In this document: positions 9,441-19,656 of the stretch, piece by piece
How the letters are laid out: every line of letters starts with the position of its first letter
Position numbering within the stretch: position 1 is the first letter of the stretch
NCBI GenBank assembly: GCA_937801655.1
Contig: CALMWC010000007.1
Coordinates: 30,160-94,159 of the forward strand
Length of the DNA: 64,000 bases
Source of the DNA: an uncultured Gammaproteobacteria bacterium
GTDB lineage: Bacteria; Pseudomonadota; Gammaproteobacteria; Steroidobacterales; UBA11654
Direction of reading: 5' to 3'
The notes under the pieces: model-generated
The model's input: only the letters and a program-made list of their open reading frames with translations
What the model was told of the DNA's origin: nothing
Database searches by the model: none
Translations under genes and position numbers: made by a program

Positions 9441-9848
9441 TTAATCTTCTTCTGCAGCAATTGAAACATTAAAAACTCCTGCTTGTCTCGCTGCGTCCAT
9501 AACTGTTACCAATGTTTCTGTGAATGCTTTTTTATCAGCTTGAATGATCACTGAACCCTCAGGATTTTCTGCATGCATTCTTTCAATATTAGCTCTTACA
9601 GCCCTGGGATCAATTCTTCTTCGGTTAATCCAGATTTCATTATTAGAGCCAATTGCTACTAGAATGTTTGCGTTCTCTTTTTTGACAGCTGTGGGGGCAT
9701 CGGGTCTATTAACATCAAGACCTGATTCTTTTACAAACGAGGCTGTCACAATGAAGAATATAAGCATGATGAAGACTACATCAAGCATTGGTGTTAAGTT
9801 AATTTCGGCTTCTTCTTCTGGAGCTGCCTGAAATAAATTTTTTCTCAT
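9441..9848 (-). CDS. exbD: ExbD/TolR family proton-channel subunit
   Basis: 135 residues. It has a short cytoplasmic N-terminus with EINLTPMLDVVFIMLIFFIVTAS (core PMLDVVFIMLIFF) in which the membrane-embedded Asp is the expected proton carrier, then a periplasmic domain ending in the family's C-terminal strand. It forms the stator with the ExbB protein encoded directly upstream (22-base gap). Confidence 0.94.
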   Translation of the reverse strand: MRKNLFQAAPEEEAEINLTPMLDVVFIMLIFFIVTASFVKESGLDVNRPDAPTAVKKENANILVAIGSNNEIWINRRRIDPRAVRANIERMHAENPEGSVIIQADKKAFTETLVTVMDAARQAGVFNVSIAAEED

Positions 9849-9870
9849 AATAAGTTATCCTTTATCTGTC

Positions 9871-10389
9871 TTAATCGTCTTGACTAAGTTCTTCTTCTAA
9901 ACTATCAACCTCAGTGGTTACCTTTTGTGTAAGTAATGTTGCAAGAAATACACCAGAGAGTGCACCAACCATTCCCGCCATCGTTGGTATTGTTGCTTTT
10001 GATACCCCAGAGGCCATTGAACGAGCATTACCGGAACCCGATACTGCCATTACATCAAACACCTCAATCATGCCTGTAACTGTTCCCATTAACCCAAGTA
10101 ATGGACAAAGAGCTACCAAGGTTTTAATGATTGGTAGGTACTGGTTTGCTGACATATTAAATTCGGAAATTAGCTTTTCTCTTAAGGCTTCTGAAGCCCA
10201 AGATTTTTTATCCATTCTTGCATTCCAAGTAGACTGAATGGCAGCTTTTAATGTTTTAAGTTCCGATTGAAAATATGCAATTCTCTCTAGAATTAACATC
10301 CACATAAGGAATATCACTACAGCAATAACATTAAGCACCTGTCCACCCATTTCTAGGAAATCTCTCACTGCTATAAATGTTTCAGTCAT
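9871..10389 (-). CDS. exbB: ExbB/TolQ/MotA-family proton channel protein
   Basis: 172 residues, the short ExbB2-type protein. Three predicted membrane helices: about 15-37, about 85-110 (TLVALCPLLGLMGTVTGMIEVF) and about 125-150 (SGVSKATIPTMAGMVGALSGVFL). The GLLGTVxGM-like motif is characteristic of MotA/TolQ/ExbB channels. It is the second such protein in the operon; TtpC, encoded just upstream, carries another copy of the domain. Confidence 0.92.
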   Translation of the reverse strand: MTETFIAVRDFLEMGGQVLNVIAVVIFLMWMLILERIAYFQSELKTLKAAIQSTWNARMDKKSWASEALREKLISEFNMSANQYLPIIKTLVALCPLLGLMGTVTGMIEVFDVMAVSGSGNARSMASGVSKATIPTMAGMVGALSGVFLATLLTQKVTTEVDSLEEELSQDD

Positions 10390-10417
10390 AAAATGCTCTC
10401 TACTAATTATTTATGTC

Positions 10418-11779
10418 TTAGCTTGAATGTTTTTCAGAATGACGAGCAATTATACCTGCACCTTGTTCTTGGATGATTTGGGTAACCCTTCTGCTTCTTC
10501 CACTAACAATTGTATGCAGCAAAGTTGTTGGTATTGCAACGACTAAACCTAATACTGTGGTAACCAATGCCTGAGAAATACCACCAGCCATTAGTTTTGG
10601 ATCACCTGTTCCATATAATGTTATGGCTTGGAAGGTTTTAATCATTCCTGTTACGGTTCCCAGTAGTCCCATCAATGGAGCAACAACTGATATAACTTTA
10701 ATAATCATTAGGCCTTTGTTGAGATCAGGAGTTTCTTTAAATACTGCCTCAGCCATTTTGAGTTCAAGTGTATCAGTGTCTACATTTTTATTTTCTTCAT
10801 AAACACCCAATACCCTTCCAAGAGGATTATCATCAGTGATTACATCACTTTCCAGTTGAGCAGTAACTTTTTTATCAGCTGCAGTAAGAACCACTAGCCT
10901 TTGTATTGCAATACTGACACCAAAAAAACCTAGAAGCAGAACCAAGTAACCCACAATACCACCTTGGTCAACTCTTTCTCTTAAGTTTGGTCTATCAACT
11001 AGAGAACCTAAGACACCACCCAATGTAGGATCAAGGCCAAAAGCAACTTTTTCATCTGATTCAACAAATATATCTGAAGTACTTTTAGTGAATCGTCTTC
11101 CTTCTGGTTGTCTCGGAATTTCTGTCACGTTACCAGTTTCCACTGAATAGTTAAGGTATTTGCCATCGGCTACTATATTAAAAGCACCAACTCTGACAAC
11201 CTCAATTGTGTTTTTAGTTCCATTTGTATCTATAACATCAGTGGAGAACTTAACCACTTTTCCTGATTCAGTCATTTCTTTTTGAAGTTCAAACCAGAGT
11301 CTTTCAATCTCATCTATCGAGGGTAATTTTGAATTACTACCAATTTTCTTAGCTAGCCCTTCGAGAAATGGGACTCTATCTGGGTATTGAATATTAGTGA
11401 GAGAATTCTCAAAACGTGTTCTAGCATCACCAGCAACTTGCTGCATTACACCAAAGAGTTCTTTTAATGCACCTAGACGTTCGTTTAGAGTTTCTTGAAG
11501 TATATTAAGTTCTGCTTCATTTTCTTCAAAAATAGCTTCCAGCCTAGTGCTTCTATTTTCTTCATTTATTTTTGTGGATTCAGAGTCAGCCAACAATTCT
11601 TCTTGTTGATTTCTTTTTTGTCTAAACTCGTTTTCTCTTTTTTTATTTTCGGCATTGTCATTAATTTTGCCTTGTTGAACACGTTCAAGCAATTGATCAA
11701 CTGTTGTTGCAGCTTGTTGAGAAAAAACAGGAAAAGATATTAGAGCAAGTAATCCTATAATTATTTTAAAGTTTTTCAT
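10418..11779 (-). CDS. ttpC: TtpC-like MotA/TolQ/ExbB protein with periplasmic N-terminal domain
   Basis: 453 residues. A signal peptide (about 1-20, ending PVFSQ), a long coiled-coil region (about 40-150) and a periplasmic domain, then a C-terminal MotA/TolQ/ExbB domain with helices near 275-297, 360-385 (VAPLMGLLGTVTGMIKTF) and 400-425. This architecture matches TtpC, the fourth component of Vibrio TonB2 systems. The start overlaps the DUF3450 stop as TAATG, implying translational coupling. Confidence 0.88.
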   Translation of the reverse strand: MKNFKIIIGLLALISFPVFSQQAATTVDQLLERVQQGKINDNAENKKRENEFRQKRNQQEELLADSESTKINEENRSTRLEAIFEENEAELNILQETLNERLGALKELFGVMQQVAGDARTRFENSLTNIQYPDRVPFLEGLAKKIGSNSKLPSIDEIERLWFELQKEMTESGKVVKFSTDVIDTNGTKNTIEVVRVGAFNIVADGKYLNYSVETGNVTEIPRQPEGRRFTKSTSDIFVESDEKVAFGLDPTLGGVLGSLVDRPNLRERVDQGGIVGYLVLLLGFFGVSIAIQRLVVLTAADKKVTAQLESDVITDDNPLGRVLGVYEENKNVDTDTLELKMAEAVFKETPDLNKGLMIIKVISVVAPLMGLLGTVTGMIKTFQAITLYGTGDPKLMAGGISQALVTTVLGLVVAIPTTLLHTIVSGRSRRVTQIIQEQGAGIIARHSEKHSS

Positions 11780-12552
11780 TATATTGTCTCCGCTGTGTCT
11801 ACAGGCAGGATAACTAAATCAGGTGCAATCTGTTTCTTAGCAATTTTAAGGCCCATTTTTATTTCATTACGATGAGAGTCTGCATCTTCCCATTGCTTAG
11901 TTCTCTGATTCCAAACACCCGATGTTTTGCCATCAATGGATTGATACATGAAAGAGATTCTTCCTACTTTAAGAAAATCTAATTGTAGAGTTTTTCCGTC
12001 AACATCTAATGTATCTTTATAGGTTTCAATAGTTTTACCATAGTCATTTTCTATTTGATAAGCTTCAGAGACTTTTCTAAATTTTTCAGCAACAGTCACA
12101 TCTTGTCTTTCCATAATTTCTTTTAGGCTGTCTACTCTTTTAGTTCTCTCATCCAAAAGAAAGGGAATATCTAGTGATACAAATTGATCCAATGACTCAA
12201 TCATCTTTGTCATTGTTGGTACAATTTGTCTATTGATTTGTGAAGCAACAACAATTGACTTTTCAAGGTCTACTTTTACTCTTGCTTGATTTTCAATCTG
12301 CAACTCTAAAAGTTTATTGTAGATTTGTAAGCCATCAATCTCTTTAAGCGTGGCTCTATATTTGTCTTCCATTTTTCTTGTCTGTTCTACAACGGTGTCA
12401 ACTCTTAGTTGTGAATCTTGAGCCAACAAGGTTCTCTCTGTCTGACCATTTAGAACCTGGCTTAATGTTTGAGCTGGAAGAATCATAGGTATAGCAATTA
12501 GCATAAAGCTAATGATTACTATATTTGTCGTTAGTCTATGAAAATGTTTCAT
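11779..12552 (-). CDS. DUF3450 family periplasmic protein of the TonB operon
   Basis: 257 residues if begun at the ATG at 12552, which has GAGGGA at good spacing and gives a normal signal peptide (KHFHRLTTNIVIISFMLIA, cleaving near ILPAQ). A longer frame reaches 12666 but adds 38 residues with no signal and no Shine-Dalgarno support. The mature protein is largely helical and coiled-coil (about 40-170). DUF3450 proteins are found upstream of ttpC in marine gammaproteobacterial TonB operons. The function is unknown; a periplasmic partner of TtpC is a reasonable inference. Confidence 0.8.
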   Translation of the reverse strand: MKHFHRLTTNIVIISFMLIAIPMILPAQTLSQVLNGQTERTLLAQDSQLRVDTVVEQTRKMEDKYRATLKEIDGLQIYNKLLELQIENQARVKVDLEKSIVVASQINRQIVPTMTKMIESLDQFVSLDIPFLLDERTKRVDSLKEIMERQDVTVAEKFRKVSEAYQIENDYGKTIETYKDTLDVDGKTLQLDFLKVGRISFMYQSIDGKTSGVWNQRTKQWEDADSHRNEIKMGLKIAKKQIAPDLVILPVDTAETI

Positions 12553-12774
12553 ATAGTTCCCTCGAATGATTTTTAAGTAATTAATTGGAGGACTTCTATC
12601 CTCACCAAAGTAGTTGATAATATCATAACCAATATATAGTCCAACAATAAATTTTGAATTATTCATTAAATATTTTTTTTATCAATTAGCATAAATAAAC
12701 AAATTATCTTAGTTTTTTGCATATATATATAACCTTTATTTATTGAATAGTAGTTGACAAGGCAAAGGCTTAAG

Positions 12775-12877
12775 ATGAATAATTGCAGAATGAAACTTAA
12801 TTATGAAAAAATATTAATTGATTTAAACTCACAAAGTATTATTTTGCTTGGGTTACTACTGCTAGTTTTACCTAGTT

Positions 12878-12894
<17 letters not shown>
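12775..12894 (+). CDS. Putative ilvC operon leader peptide
   Basis: A 39-codon frame starting ATG at 12775 behind AAAGG (12764-12768) and ending TAA at 12892. It contains 10 Leu, 4 Ile and 1 Val codon, concentrated in the run SIILLGLLLLVLPSYG (residues 21-36; 12835-12882). Its position just before a terminator hairpin and ilvC, and its composition, match leader peptides that sense charged Ile/Leu/Val tRNAs. The tail LPSYGA recalls the PPCGAA of enteric ilv leaders, but that may be chance. The alternative is a small membrane peptide. Confidence 0.65.
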
Positions 12895-14006
<1,112 letters not shown>

Positions 14007-14049
14007 ATGCTGATACGCACATAAGTTATATTTTTAAGGGAAGGTAAGA

Positions 14050-15588
14050 ATGAATCAAGACAATAACATAATAATATTTGACACTACGCTCAGGGATGGC
14101 GAACAAGCTCCTGGGTGCAGCATGACTTTGGGTGAAAAATTGAAGATTGCACATGCTCTAAAAGAACTAAATGTTAATGTTATAGAAGCAGGCTTTGCTG
14201 CTGCTTCTCCTGGTGACTTTGAATCAGTAAAAACTATAGCTTCAGAAATTGATGGACCCACTATCTGTACATTGGCTCGATGCAATGAAAAAGATATTGA
14301 ACAAGCATCACTTGCATTAGAGCCAAGTAGCAATAAACGTATCCATGTTTTTGTTGCCACCAGTGAAATTCATTTAAAACATAAACTTAGGATGGCCAAA
14401 GAAGAAGTTCTAAAGTCTGCTTTTGAGGCTGTAAGGATGGCAAAGTCTTTTTGCGATGATGTCGAGTTTTCTCCTGAAGATGCATCAAGAACTGATCATG
14501 ATTTTTTGAGTGAAGTAGTTAATGCAGCAATAGAGGCTGGAGCAACAACGATAAATATTCCCGATACTGTGGGTTATACAATTCCTTATGAGTTTGGGGA
14601 ACTTTTTCAATATTTAATCAGTAACTGTAAAAATAGTGACAAAGTAATATTTAGCGCTCATTGTCATGATGATCTTGGGTTGTCTGTTGCAAATAGTTTG
14701 GCTGCTTTAGAATCAGGTGCCAGACAAGTTGAATGCACTATAAATGGAATCGGTGAGAGAGCTGGTAATACTTCGTTGGAAGAAATTACAATGGCAATTA
14801 AAACCAGAAAAGAGTATTTTGATTTTCAAACATCCATCGATACCACTAAGTTATACCCTACTAGCAGACTTGTATCATCCATAACGGGGATGCATGTACC
14901 AAGAAATAAAGCCATTGTTGGAGACAATGCTTTTGCACATGAGGCTGGCATTCATCAACATGGGATGTTAAGACATTCTTCAACATATGAAATTATGAAG
15001 CCTCAAGATGTTGGTATAGCAAGATCAAATTTAGTTTTGGGTAAGCATAGTGGAAGACATGCATTTTTAGATCGTGTCAAAGAACTAGGTTTTGAACTAG
15101 GTGAAGATAAGGTAAATCCTGCGTTTAAAGAATTTAAAAAACTGGCTGATAGAAAAAAAGATATATTTGATAGTGATATTGAAGCCATTGTTTTGAATAC
15201 AAAAACAGCAAATATGAGTAGTTGGGAGTTAGTGGACCTAGAAACATCTTCTGGATCATCTTGGGGAGCTCAAGCTTCAGTTAAATTGAAAAATAAGAAT
15301 GGGACTATCGAAGATACTAAAGAAAGTATTTCATCAAAAAACGGACCCATTGAATCAGTTTTTAAAGCTATTGAAAATATTACAGGATATAATCCAAAGC
15401 TAATTAATTTTGAAATCCACAGTGTCAGTATGGGGGATGACGCTCAAGGCGAAGTTACTGTGACTGTGAATTATGAGGGACAAGATTATCGTGGACATGG
15501 AATTAGCACTGATATAATTGAATCTGGAGCATTAGCTTATCTGGAAGTTATTAATCGAATTGATCGAAATAAAAATAGAAATAATTAG
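14050..15588 (+). CDS. leuA: 2-isopropylmalate synthase
   Basis: 512 residues. Catalyses the first committed step of leucine synthesis (2-ketoisovalerate plus acetyl-CoA). The DRE-TIM catalytic domain starts FDTTLRDGEQAPGCSM (residues 9-24), with the metal motif HCHDDLGLSVANS (near 203) and the linker GIHQHGM (near 302). The C-terminal regulatory domain for leucine feedback (about 390-505) is complete. It is 43 bases after ilvC with GGGAAGG before the start. Confidence 0.97.
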   Translation: MNQDNNIIIFDTTLRDGEQAPGCSMTLGEKLKIAHALKELNVNVIEAGFAAASPGDFESVKTIASEIDGPTICTLARCNEKDIEQASLALEPSSNKRIHVFVATSEIHLKHKLRMAKEEVLKSAFEAVRMAKSFCDDVEFSPEDASRTDHDFLSEVVNAAIEAGATTINIPDTVGYTIPYEFGELFQYLISNCKNSDKVIFSAHCHDDLGLSVANSLAALESGARQVECTINGIGERAGNTSLEEITMAIKTRKEYFDFQTSIDTTKLYPTSRLVSSITGMHVPRNKAIVGDNAFAHEAGIHQHGMLRHSSTYEIMKPQDVGIARSNLVLGKHSGRHAFLDRVKELGFELGEDKVNPAFKEFKKLADRKKDIFDSDIEAIVLNTKTANMSSWELVDLETSSGSSWGAQASVKLKNKNGTIEDTKESISSKNGPIESVFKAIENITGYNPKLINFEIHSVSMGDDAQGEVTVTVNYEGQDYRGHGISTDIIESGALAYLEVINRIDRNKNRNN

Positions 15589-15598
15589 GTAACATTTA

Positions 15599-16528
15599 AT
15601 GTCATTAAAACCAACAAAAAATATCTGGTTCAATGGAGAACTCGTACCTTGGGAAGATGCTAAGGTGCATGTTCTCAGTTATGCCTTGCATTATGGGTCT
15701 GCAGTCTTTGAGGGAATTCGAGCATATAAAACTCCAGACGGTACAAAAATATTCAGATTAAAAGAGCATTGTAAAAGGCTCTTAAACTCAGCAAAGATAT
15801 ATCGAATGAAAGTTCCTTATGATTTAGATGAAATCATGAATGCTTGCCGCTTAATAGTTACTTCAAATGATCTTAATAATGGAGCATATATAAGACCTAT
15901 AGCATTTAGAGGTTATGGTGATCTTGGTCTACATGCATCGCTTGATGAGGAAGTTGAAACAGTAATAGCAGCTTGGGAATGGGGACCTTATCTTGGAAAA
16001 GAAAGCGCAGAGACTGGTGTTGATGTCTGCATTTCTTCATGGAGTAAGATTGCACCCAATACTATCCCTGTTATGGCTAAAGCTTCCGGTAATTATCTAT
16101 CAGGAACGTTGGTGGCATTTGAAGCCAAAGAGAATGGTTATGATGAAGGCATATGTTTGGATTCAAATGGAATGGTTAGTGAAGGAGCTGGGGAGAATGT
16201 CTTTTTAGTTAAAGACGATAAGATCTATACCCCGCCACTAAGTTCATCAGTCTTAGATGGAATAACTAGGGATTCCGTTATTAAGATTGCAGACTCAATT
16301 GGCTATTCAGTTTCTGAAAAGGAAATACCCAGAGAACAACTATATCTAGCTGATGAACTATTCTTTACTGGAACGGCGGCTGAAATCACACCCATTAAGA
16401 GTGTTGATAGGCTGATGATTGCTAATGGTGCTAAAGGACCTGTGACTGATCAAATACAAAAAATATTTTTTGGGTTGTTTGATGACACTGTATCAGATGA
16501 ATGGGGTTGGTTGGATTCAGTCGAGTAA
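15599..16528 (+). CDS. ilvE: Branched-chain amino acid aminotransferase
   Basis: 309 residues, fold-type IV PLP enzyme carrying out the last step of Ile, Leu and Val synthesis. Recognisable are FNGELVPWEDAKVHVLSYALHYGSAVFEGIR (core HVLSYALHYGSAVFEG), the Schiff-base lysine in MAKASGNYLSG (about residue 160), EGAGENVFLV and the late FTGTAAEITPI. It lies ten bases after leuA and 3 bases before leuC. Its length equals the E. coli enzyme. Confidence 0.96.
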   Translation: MSLKPTKNIWFNGELVPWEDAKVHVLSYALHYGSAVFEGIRAYKTPDGTKIFRLKEHCKRLLNSAKIYRMKVPYDLDEIMNACRLIVTSNDLNNGAYIRPIAFRGYGDLGLHASLDEEVETVIAAWEWGPYLGKESAETGVDVCISSWSKIAPNTIPVMAKASGNYLSGTLVAFEAKENGYDEGICLDSNGMVSEGAGENVFLVKDDKIYTPPLSSSVLDGITRDSVIKIADSIGYSVSEKEIPREQLYLADELFFTGTAAEITPIKSVDRLMIANGAKGPVTDQIQKIFFGLFDDTVSDEWGWLDSVE

Positions 16529-16531
16529 ATC

Positions 16532-17947
16532 ATGGCATCCAAAGGTAAAACTTTATTTGAAAAAATATGGGAACAGCATGTAGTAGTCCCAGAAACAGAA
16601 GAAACGCCTGCCATTATATACATAGACTTGCATCTCATTCATGAGGTAACAACTCCTCAAGCATTTACTCTCTTAAGAGAAAGTAATTTAAAAATTCGAG
16701 CTCCAAAAAAGATACTAGCTACCATGGATCATTCAACACCGACAGTGCCCATAAGTTCACTCAAGGATCTGGATGTAGTCGCGGAGAAAGGTCCAGCACA
16801 ACAAATTAGAGACATGATTCAGAATTGTAAAGATTTTGGTATTGAACTTTATGATTTTAATAGTGATCGAAGAGGTATTGTTCATGTTATAGGACCTGAG
16901 TTGGGAGCAACTCAGCCAGGAAGAACAATGGTCTGTGGAGACAGTCATACCAGCACTCATGGAGCTTTTGGTGCTTTGGCATTTGGTATTGGTACGACAG
17001 AAGTCGCTCATGTTCTTGCCACACAATGCTTGCTTCAAAGAAAACCAAAAACACTTGCTGTTAATTTAACTGGTAATTTAAATGATGGTGTTTCTGCTAA
17101 GGATATTATTTTAAAAGTAATCGGAGAAATAGGAGTCGATGGAGGCACAGGCCATGTTATTGAATACAGGGGCGATACTGTCTCCTCTTTATCTTTAGAG
17201 CAGAGAATGACTGTCTGTAATATGAGCATTGAGGCTGGAGCAAAAGCAGGCATGTTTGCACCCGATGATGCAACTTTTGAATATTTGAAAGACCGACCCT
17301 TTTCCCCGCAAGGAACAGACTGGGAAAAATCCATTAAAAAATGGTCTGAATTAAAATCTGATGATAATGCCGTCTTTGATAAAGAGGTGAATATAGATGT
17401 TAATTCACTGGAACCCATGATTACATTTGGAACCAATCCAGGTATGGTAATGCCCATAAATGGTGTAATACCTGACCATCAAGGAAGTGTTAGTTTTAAA
17501 CAGGCATTGAATTATATGCAAGTAGAGTCTGGAAAACCTCTACTGGATCGTCCTATTGATGTAGTTTTTATAGGGAGTTGTACTAATTCAAGACTATCTG
17601 ATCTAAAGGATGCAGCTACTATATTGGAAGGCAGGAAAGTTTCAGAAAATACAAGAACTTTGATTGTTCCAGGTTCACAAAGCGTGAAAAAAGAAGCAGA
17701 ACTTTTAGGTCTGGATAAAGTTTTTAGAAGAGCCGGTGCAGAATGGAGAGAGTCAGGATGTTCTATGTGTCTTGGCATGAACGGCGACACTGTTGGTAAG
17801 GGTCAATTGGCGGTCAGTACCAGCAATAGAAACTTTGAAGGAAGGCAAGGAGTTGGCTCTCGAACAATCTTGGCAAGCCCAAAGACTGCTGCTGCATCAG
17901 CAATTACTGGAACGGTTCAAGATCCAAGAAAATATGAGGTGAGATAA
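16532..17947 (+). CDS. leuC: 3-isopropylmalate dehydratase large subunit
   Basis: 471 residues. It forms the aconitase-like isopropylmalate isomerase with LeuD. The three [4Fe-4S] cysteines are visible in FIGSCTNSR (near 349) and CSMCLGMN (near 410). VCGDSHTSTHGAFGALAFGIG (core CGDSHTSTHGAFG) is the N-terminal family signature. The gene follows ilvE by three bases and precedes leuD by one base. Confidence 0.97.
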   Translation: MASKGKTLFEKIWEQHVVVPETEETPAIIYIDLHLIHEVTTPQAFTLLRESNLKIRAPKKILATMDHSTPTVPISSLKDLDVVAEKGPAQQIRDMIQNCKDFGIELYDFNSDRRGIVHVIGPELGATQPGRTMVCGDSHTSTHGAFGALAFGIGTTEVAHVLATQCLLQRKPKTLAVNLTGNLNDGVSAKDIILKVIGEIGVDGGTGHVIEYRGDTVSSLSLEQRMTVCNMSIEAGAKAGMFAPDDATFEYLKDRPFSPQGTDWEKSIKKWSELKSDDNAVFDKEVNIDVNSLEPMITFGTNPGMVMPINGVIPDHQGSVSFKQALNYMQVESGKPLLDRPIDVVFIGSCTNSRLSDLKDAATILEGRKVSENTRTLIVPGSQSVKKEAELLGLDKVFRRAGAEWRESGCSMCLGMNGDTVGKGQLAVSTSNRNFEGRQGVGSRTILASPKTAAASAITGTVQDPRKYEVR

Positions 17948-17948
17948 A

Positions 17949-18521
17949 TTGGAAAAGATTAAAAAATTTACAGCCAAAACAGTCAACTTACCCAATGAGG
18001 ACATTGATACAGATCAGATCATTCCAGCCAGATTTTTAACCTTGCCATCAAAGGAAGGCATTGGTGAGTGTTTGTTTGCTGATTGGCGTTTTGATAGTTC
18101 TGGAAATACCAATAATGATTTTATTCTTAATAAAGATGTGTCTATGGGTTGTGAAATTCTAGTTGCTGGAAATAATTTTGGTTGCGGGTCTTCAAGAGAG
18201 CATGCTCCCTGGGCTTTGGTTGATTATGGTTTTAAGGCAATCATTAGTACCTCCTTTGCAGATATTTTTAAAAACAATTCATTAAAAAATGGATTATTAC
18301 CAATTGTTCTCCCCAAGGACGTTCATGAATGGTTACTCGATAATCCTGGTATAGATATTACTATTGATCTGGAAAACACAAGAGTAGAATTTAATAATGG
18401 TGATAATCATGAATTTGAAATTGAGGCTTTTTCAAAATATTGTTTAATTAATGGTTTGGATCAGTTGAGTTTTTTACTAAATCATGAAGACGATATAATG
18501 AAATATGAAGGGACTTTATGA
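17949..18521 (+). CDS. leuD: 3-isopropylmalate dehydratase small subunit
   Basis: 190 residues, the swivel domain of isopropylmalate isomerase. The motif NNFGCGSSREHAPWAL lies at about 74-89. The start is a TTG codon (17949-17951) preceded by GAGGTGAG that overlaps the leuC end; no in-frame ATG would preserve the conserved N-terminus. The stop overlaps the leuB start (ATGA). Confidence 0.95.
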   Translation: MEKIKKFTAKTVNLPNEDIDTDQIIPARFLTLPSKEGIGECLFADWRFDSSGNTNNDFILNKDVSMGCEILVAGNNFGCGSSREHAPWALVDYGFKAIISTSFADIFKNNSLKNGLLPIVLPKDVHEWLLDNPGIDITIDLENTRVEFNNGDNHEFEIEAFSKYCLINGLDQLSFLLNHEDDIMKYEGTL

Positions 18522-19564
18522 AAGCAAAAGTAACACTGTTATCAGGAGATGGAATTGGACCAGAGATTTGTCAGGAAGCACTCAAGGTCTTAAGCGCTAT
18601 AGAAGATAAATACGATCATGAAATAGAAGTCAGAGAAGCTTTGTTTGGTGGAATCGCTATAGATCAAACAGGCTCGCCCTACCCTGATCAGACTAGAGTA
18701 TTGTGTAAAGAGTCAGATGCTGTTTTGCTAGGAGCTGTTGGCGGACCTAAATGGAGTGACCCAAAATCAGAAACAAGACCAGAAAAAGGTTTGCTTGATA
18801 TGCGATCAGACCTTGGCGTCTATGCCAATATTAGACATATAAAAACCTATCCCCAATTGATAGAGAACTCACCAATAAAAAACAAATATTTAGAAAATGT
18901 GGACATTGTCTTTGTTCGAGAATTAATTGGCGGTATCTACTTTGGTCAAAAAGAAAGAAATGAAAATGATGCAATGGATGTATGTCAATACACAAAAGAT
19001 GAAATAATTAGAATAACTCAGGTAGCTATAGAATTAGCATCTGCAAGAAAAAATAAAATAACATCGGTGGATAAAGCGAATGTAATGGCGACTTCGCAAT
19101 TGTGGCGTAGTGTCACCACCGATTTAATTGAATCACAATTTAAAGATATTGAGTTGGAACATATTTTGGTAGATGCAGCGACCATGCATCTTCTTTCCAG
19201 ACCATCTGACTTTGATGTGATTCTTGCTGATAATTTATTTGGTGATATTTTAACAGATGAAGCATCAATGCTTACTGGGTCCATTGGGATGATTCCATCG
19301 GCTTCACTTGGCAATGAAAGTTTTGGAGTTTATGAGCCTATCCATGGTTCAGCACCCGATATACAGAATCAAGGAATTGCAAACCCATGTGGAATGATAT
19401 TGTCCTTGGCATTATTGCTTAGGCATTCATTAAAACTTGAAACAGAAGCTTCAGCCATAGAGTCAGCTGTTAATGAAACATTGAACCAAGGCATCTATAC
19501 TGCTGATCTGAGCAATAAGGATGTTGTCGATACAGCTCACAATGGGTTCAGCAATCGCATCTAA
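18518..19564 (+). CDS. leuB: 3-isopropylmalate dehydrogenase
   Basis: 348 residues, NAD-dependent oxidative decarboxylase, third step of leucine synthesis. Motifs: LLSGDGIGPEI (7-17), GAVGGPKW (72-79), ERNENDAMD loop, and the metal-binding aspartates in DILTDEASMLTGSIGMIPSAS (core DEASMLTGSIGM). It ends the branched-chain operon; no clear terminator hairpin is visible after it before the his-operon promoter. Confidence 0.97.
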   Translation: MKAKVTLLSGDGIGPEICQEALKVLSAIEDKYDHEIEVREALFGGIAIDQTGSPYPDQTRVLCKESDAVLLGAVGGPKWSDPKSETRPEKGLLDMRSDLGVYANIRHIKTYPQLIENSPIKNKYLENVDIVFVRELIGGIYFGQKERNENDAMDVCQYTKDEIIRITQVAIELASARKNKITSVDKANVMATSQLWRSVTTDLIESQFKDIELEHILVDAATMHLLSRPSDFDVILADNLFGDILTDEASMLTGSIGMIPSASLGNESFGVYEPIHGSAPDIQNQGIANPCGMILSLALLLRHSLKLETEASAIESAVNETLNQGIYTADLSNKDVVDTAHNGFSNRI

Positions 19565-19594
19565 TATTCTTTGATTAATACCCTATTATTTTAC

Positions 19595-19622
19595 TTGTAA
19601 AGTTAGAGTCAATACATATAAT
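19595..19622 (+). promoter_or_regulatory. Promoter of the TrpR-family regulator/his operon
   Basis: TTGTAA (19595-19600), a 16-base spacer and a consensus TATAAT (19617-19622). The next start codon is at 19657. The -10 box overlaps the palindrome described at 19620-19635, as expected for a repressible promoter. Confidence 0.6.
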
Positions 19623-19635
19623 GTACTACTACATT
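19620..19635 (+). promoter_or_regulatory. Candidate operator palindrome for the TrpR-family regulator
   Basis: AATGTA-CTAC-TACATT is a perfect 6+6 inverted repeat overlapping the -10 box and the probable transcription start. A related half-site GTACAT (19645-19650) follows, so GTAC/TGTAC elements recur across 19620-19650. The GTACTA content resembles TrpR-type operators. Binding by the adjacent regulator is inferred. Confidence 0.5.
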
Positions 19636-19656
19636 AATACAATGGTACATATATAA

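Noticed and set aside
12553..12666. Upstream extension of the DUF3450 gene by 38 codons
   Set aside because: The extension lacks a Shine-Dalgarno site and would bury the signal peptide; the ATG at 12552 with GAGGGA fits better.
12717..12733. TATATATATATA repeat as a functional microsatellite
   Set aside because: Short and expected in AT-rich intergenic DNA; at most part of a promoter.
12754..12783. TTGACA-18-AATAAT as the ilvC leader promoter
   Set aside because: It would start transcription near 12790, inside the leader peptide frame and after its ribosome binding site; probably a chance match unless a shorter leaderless peptide is used.
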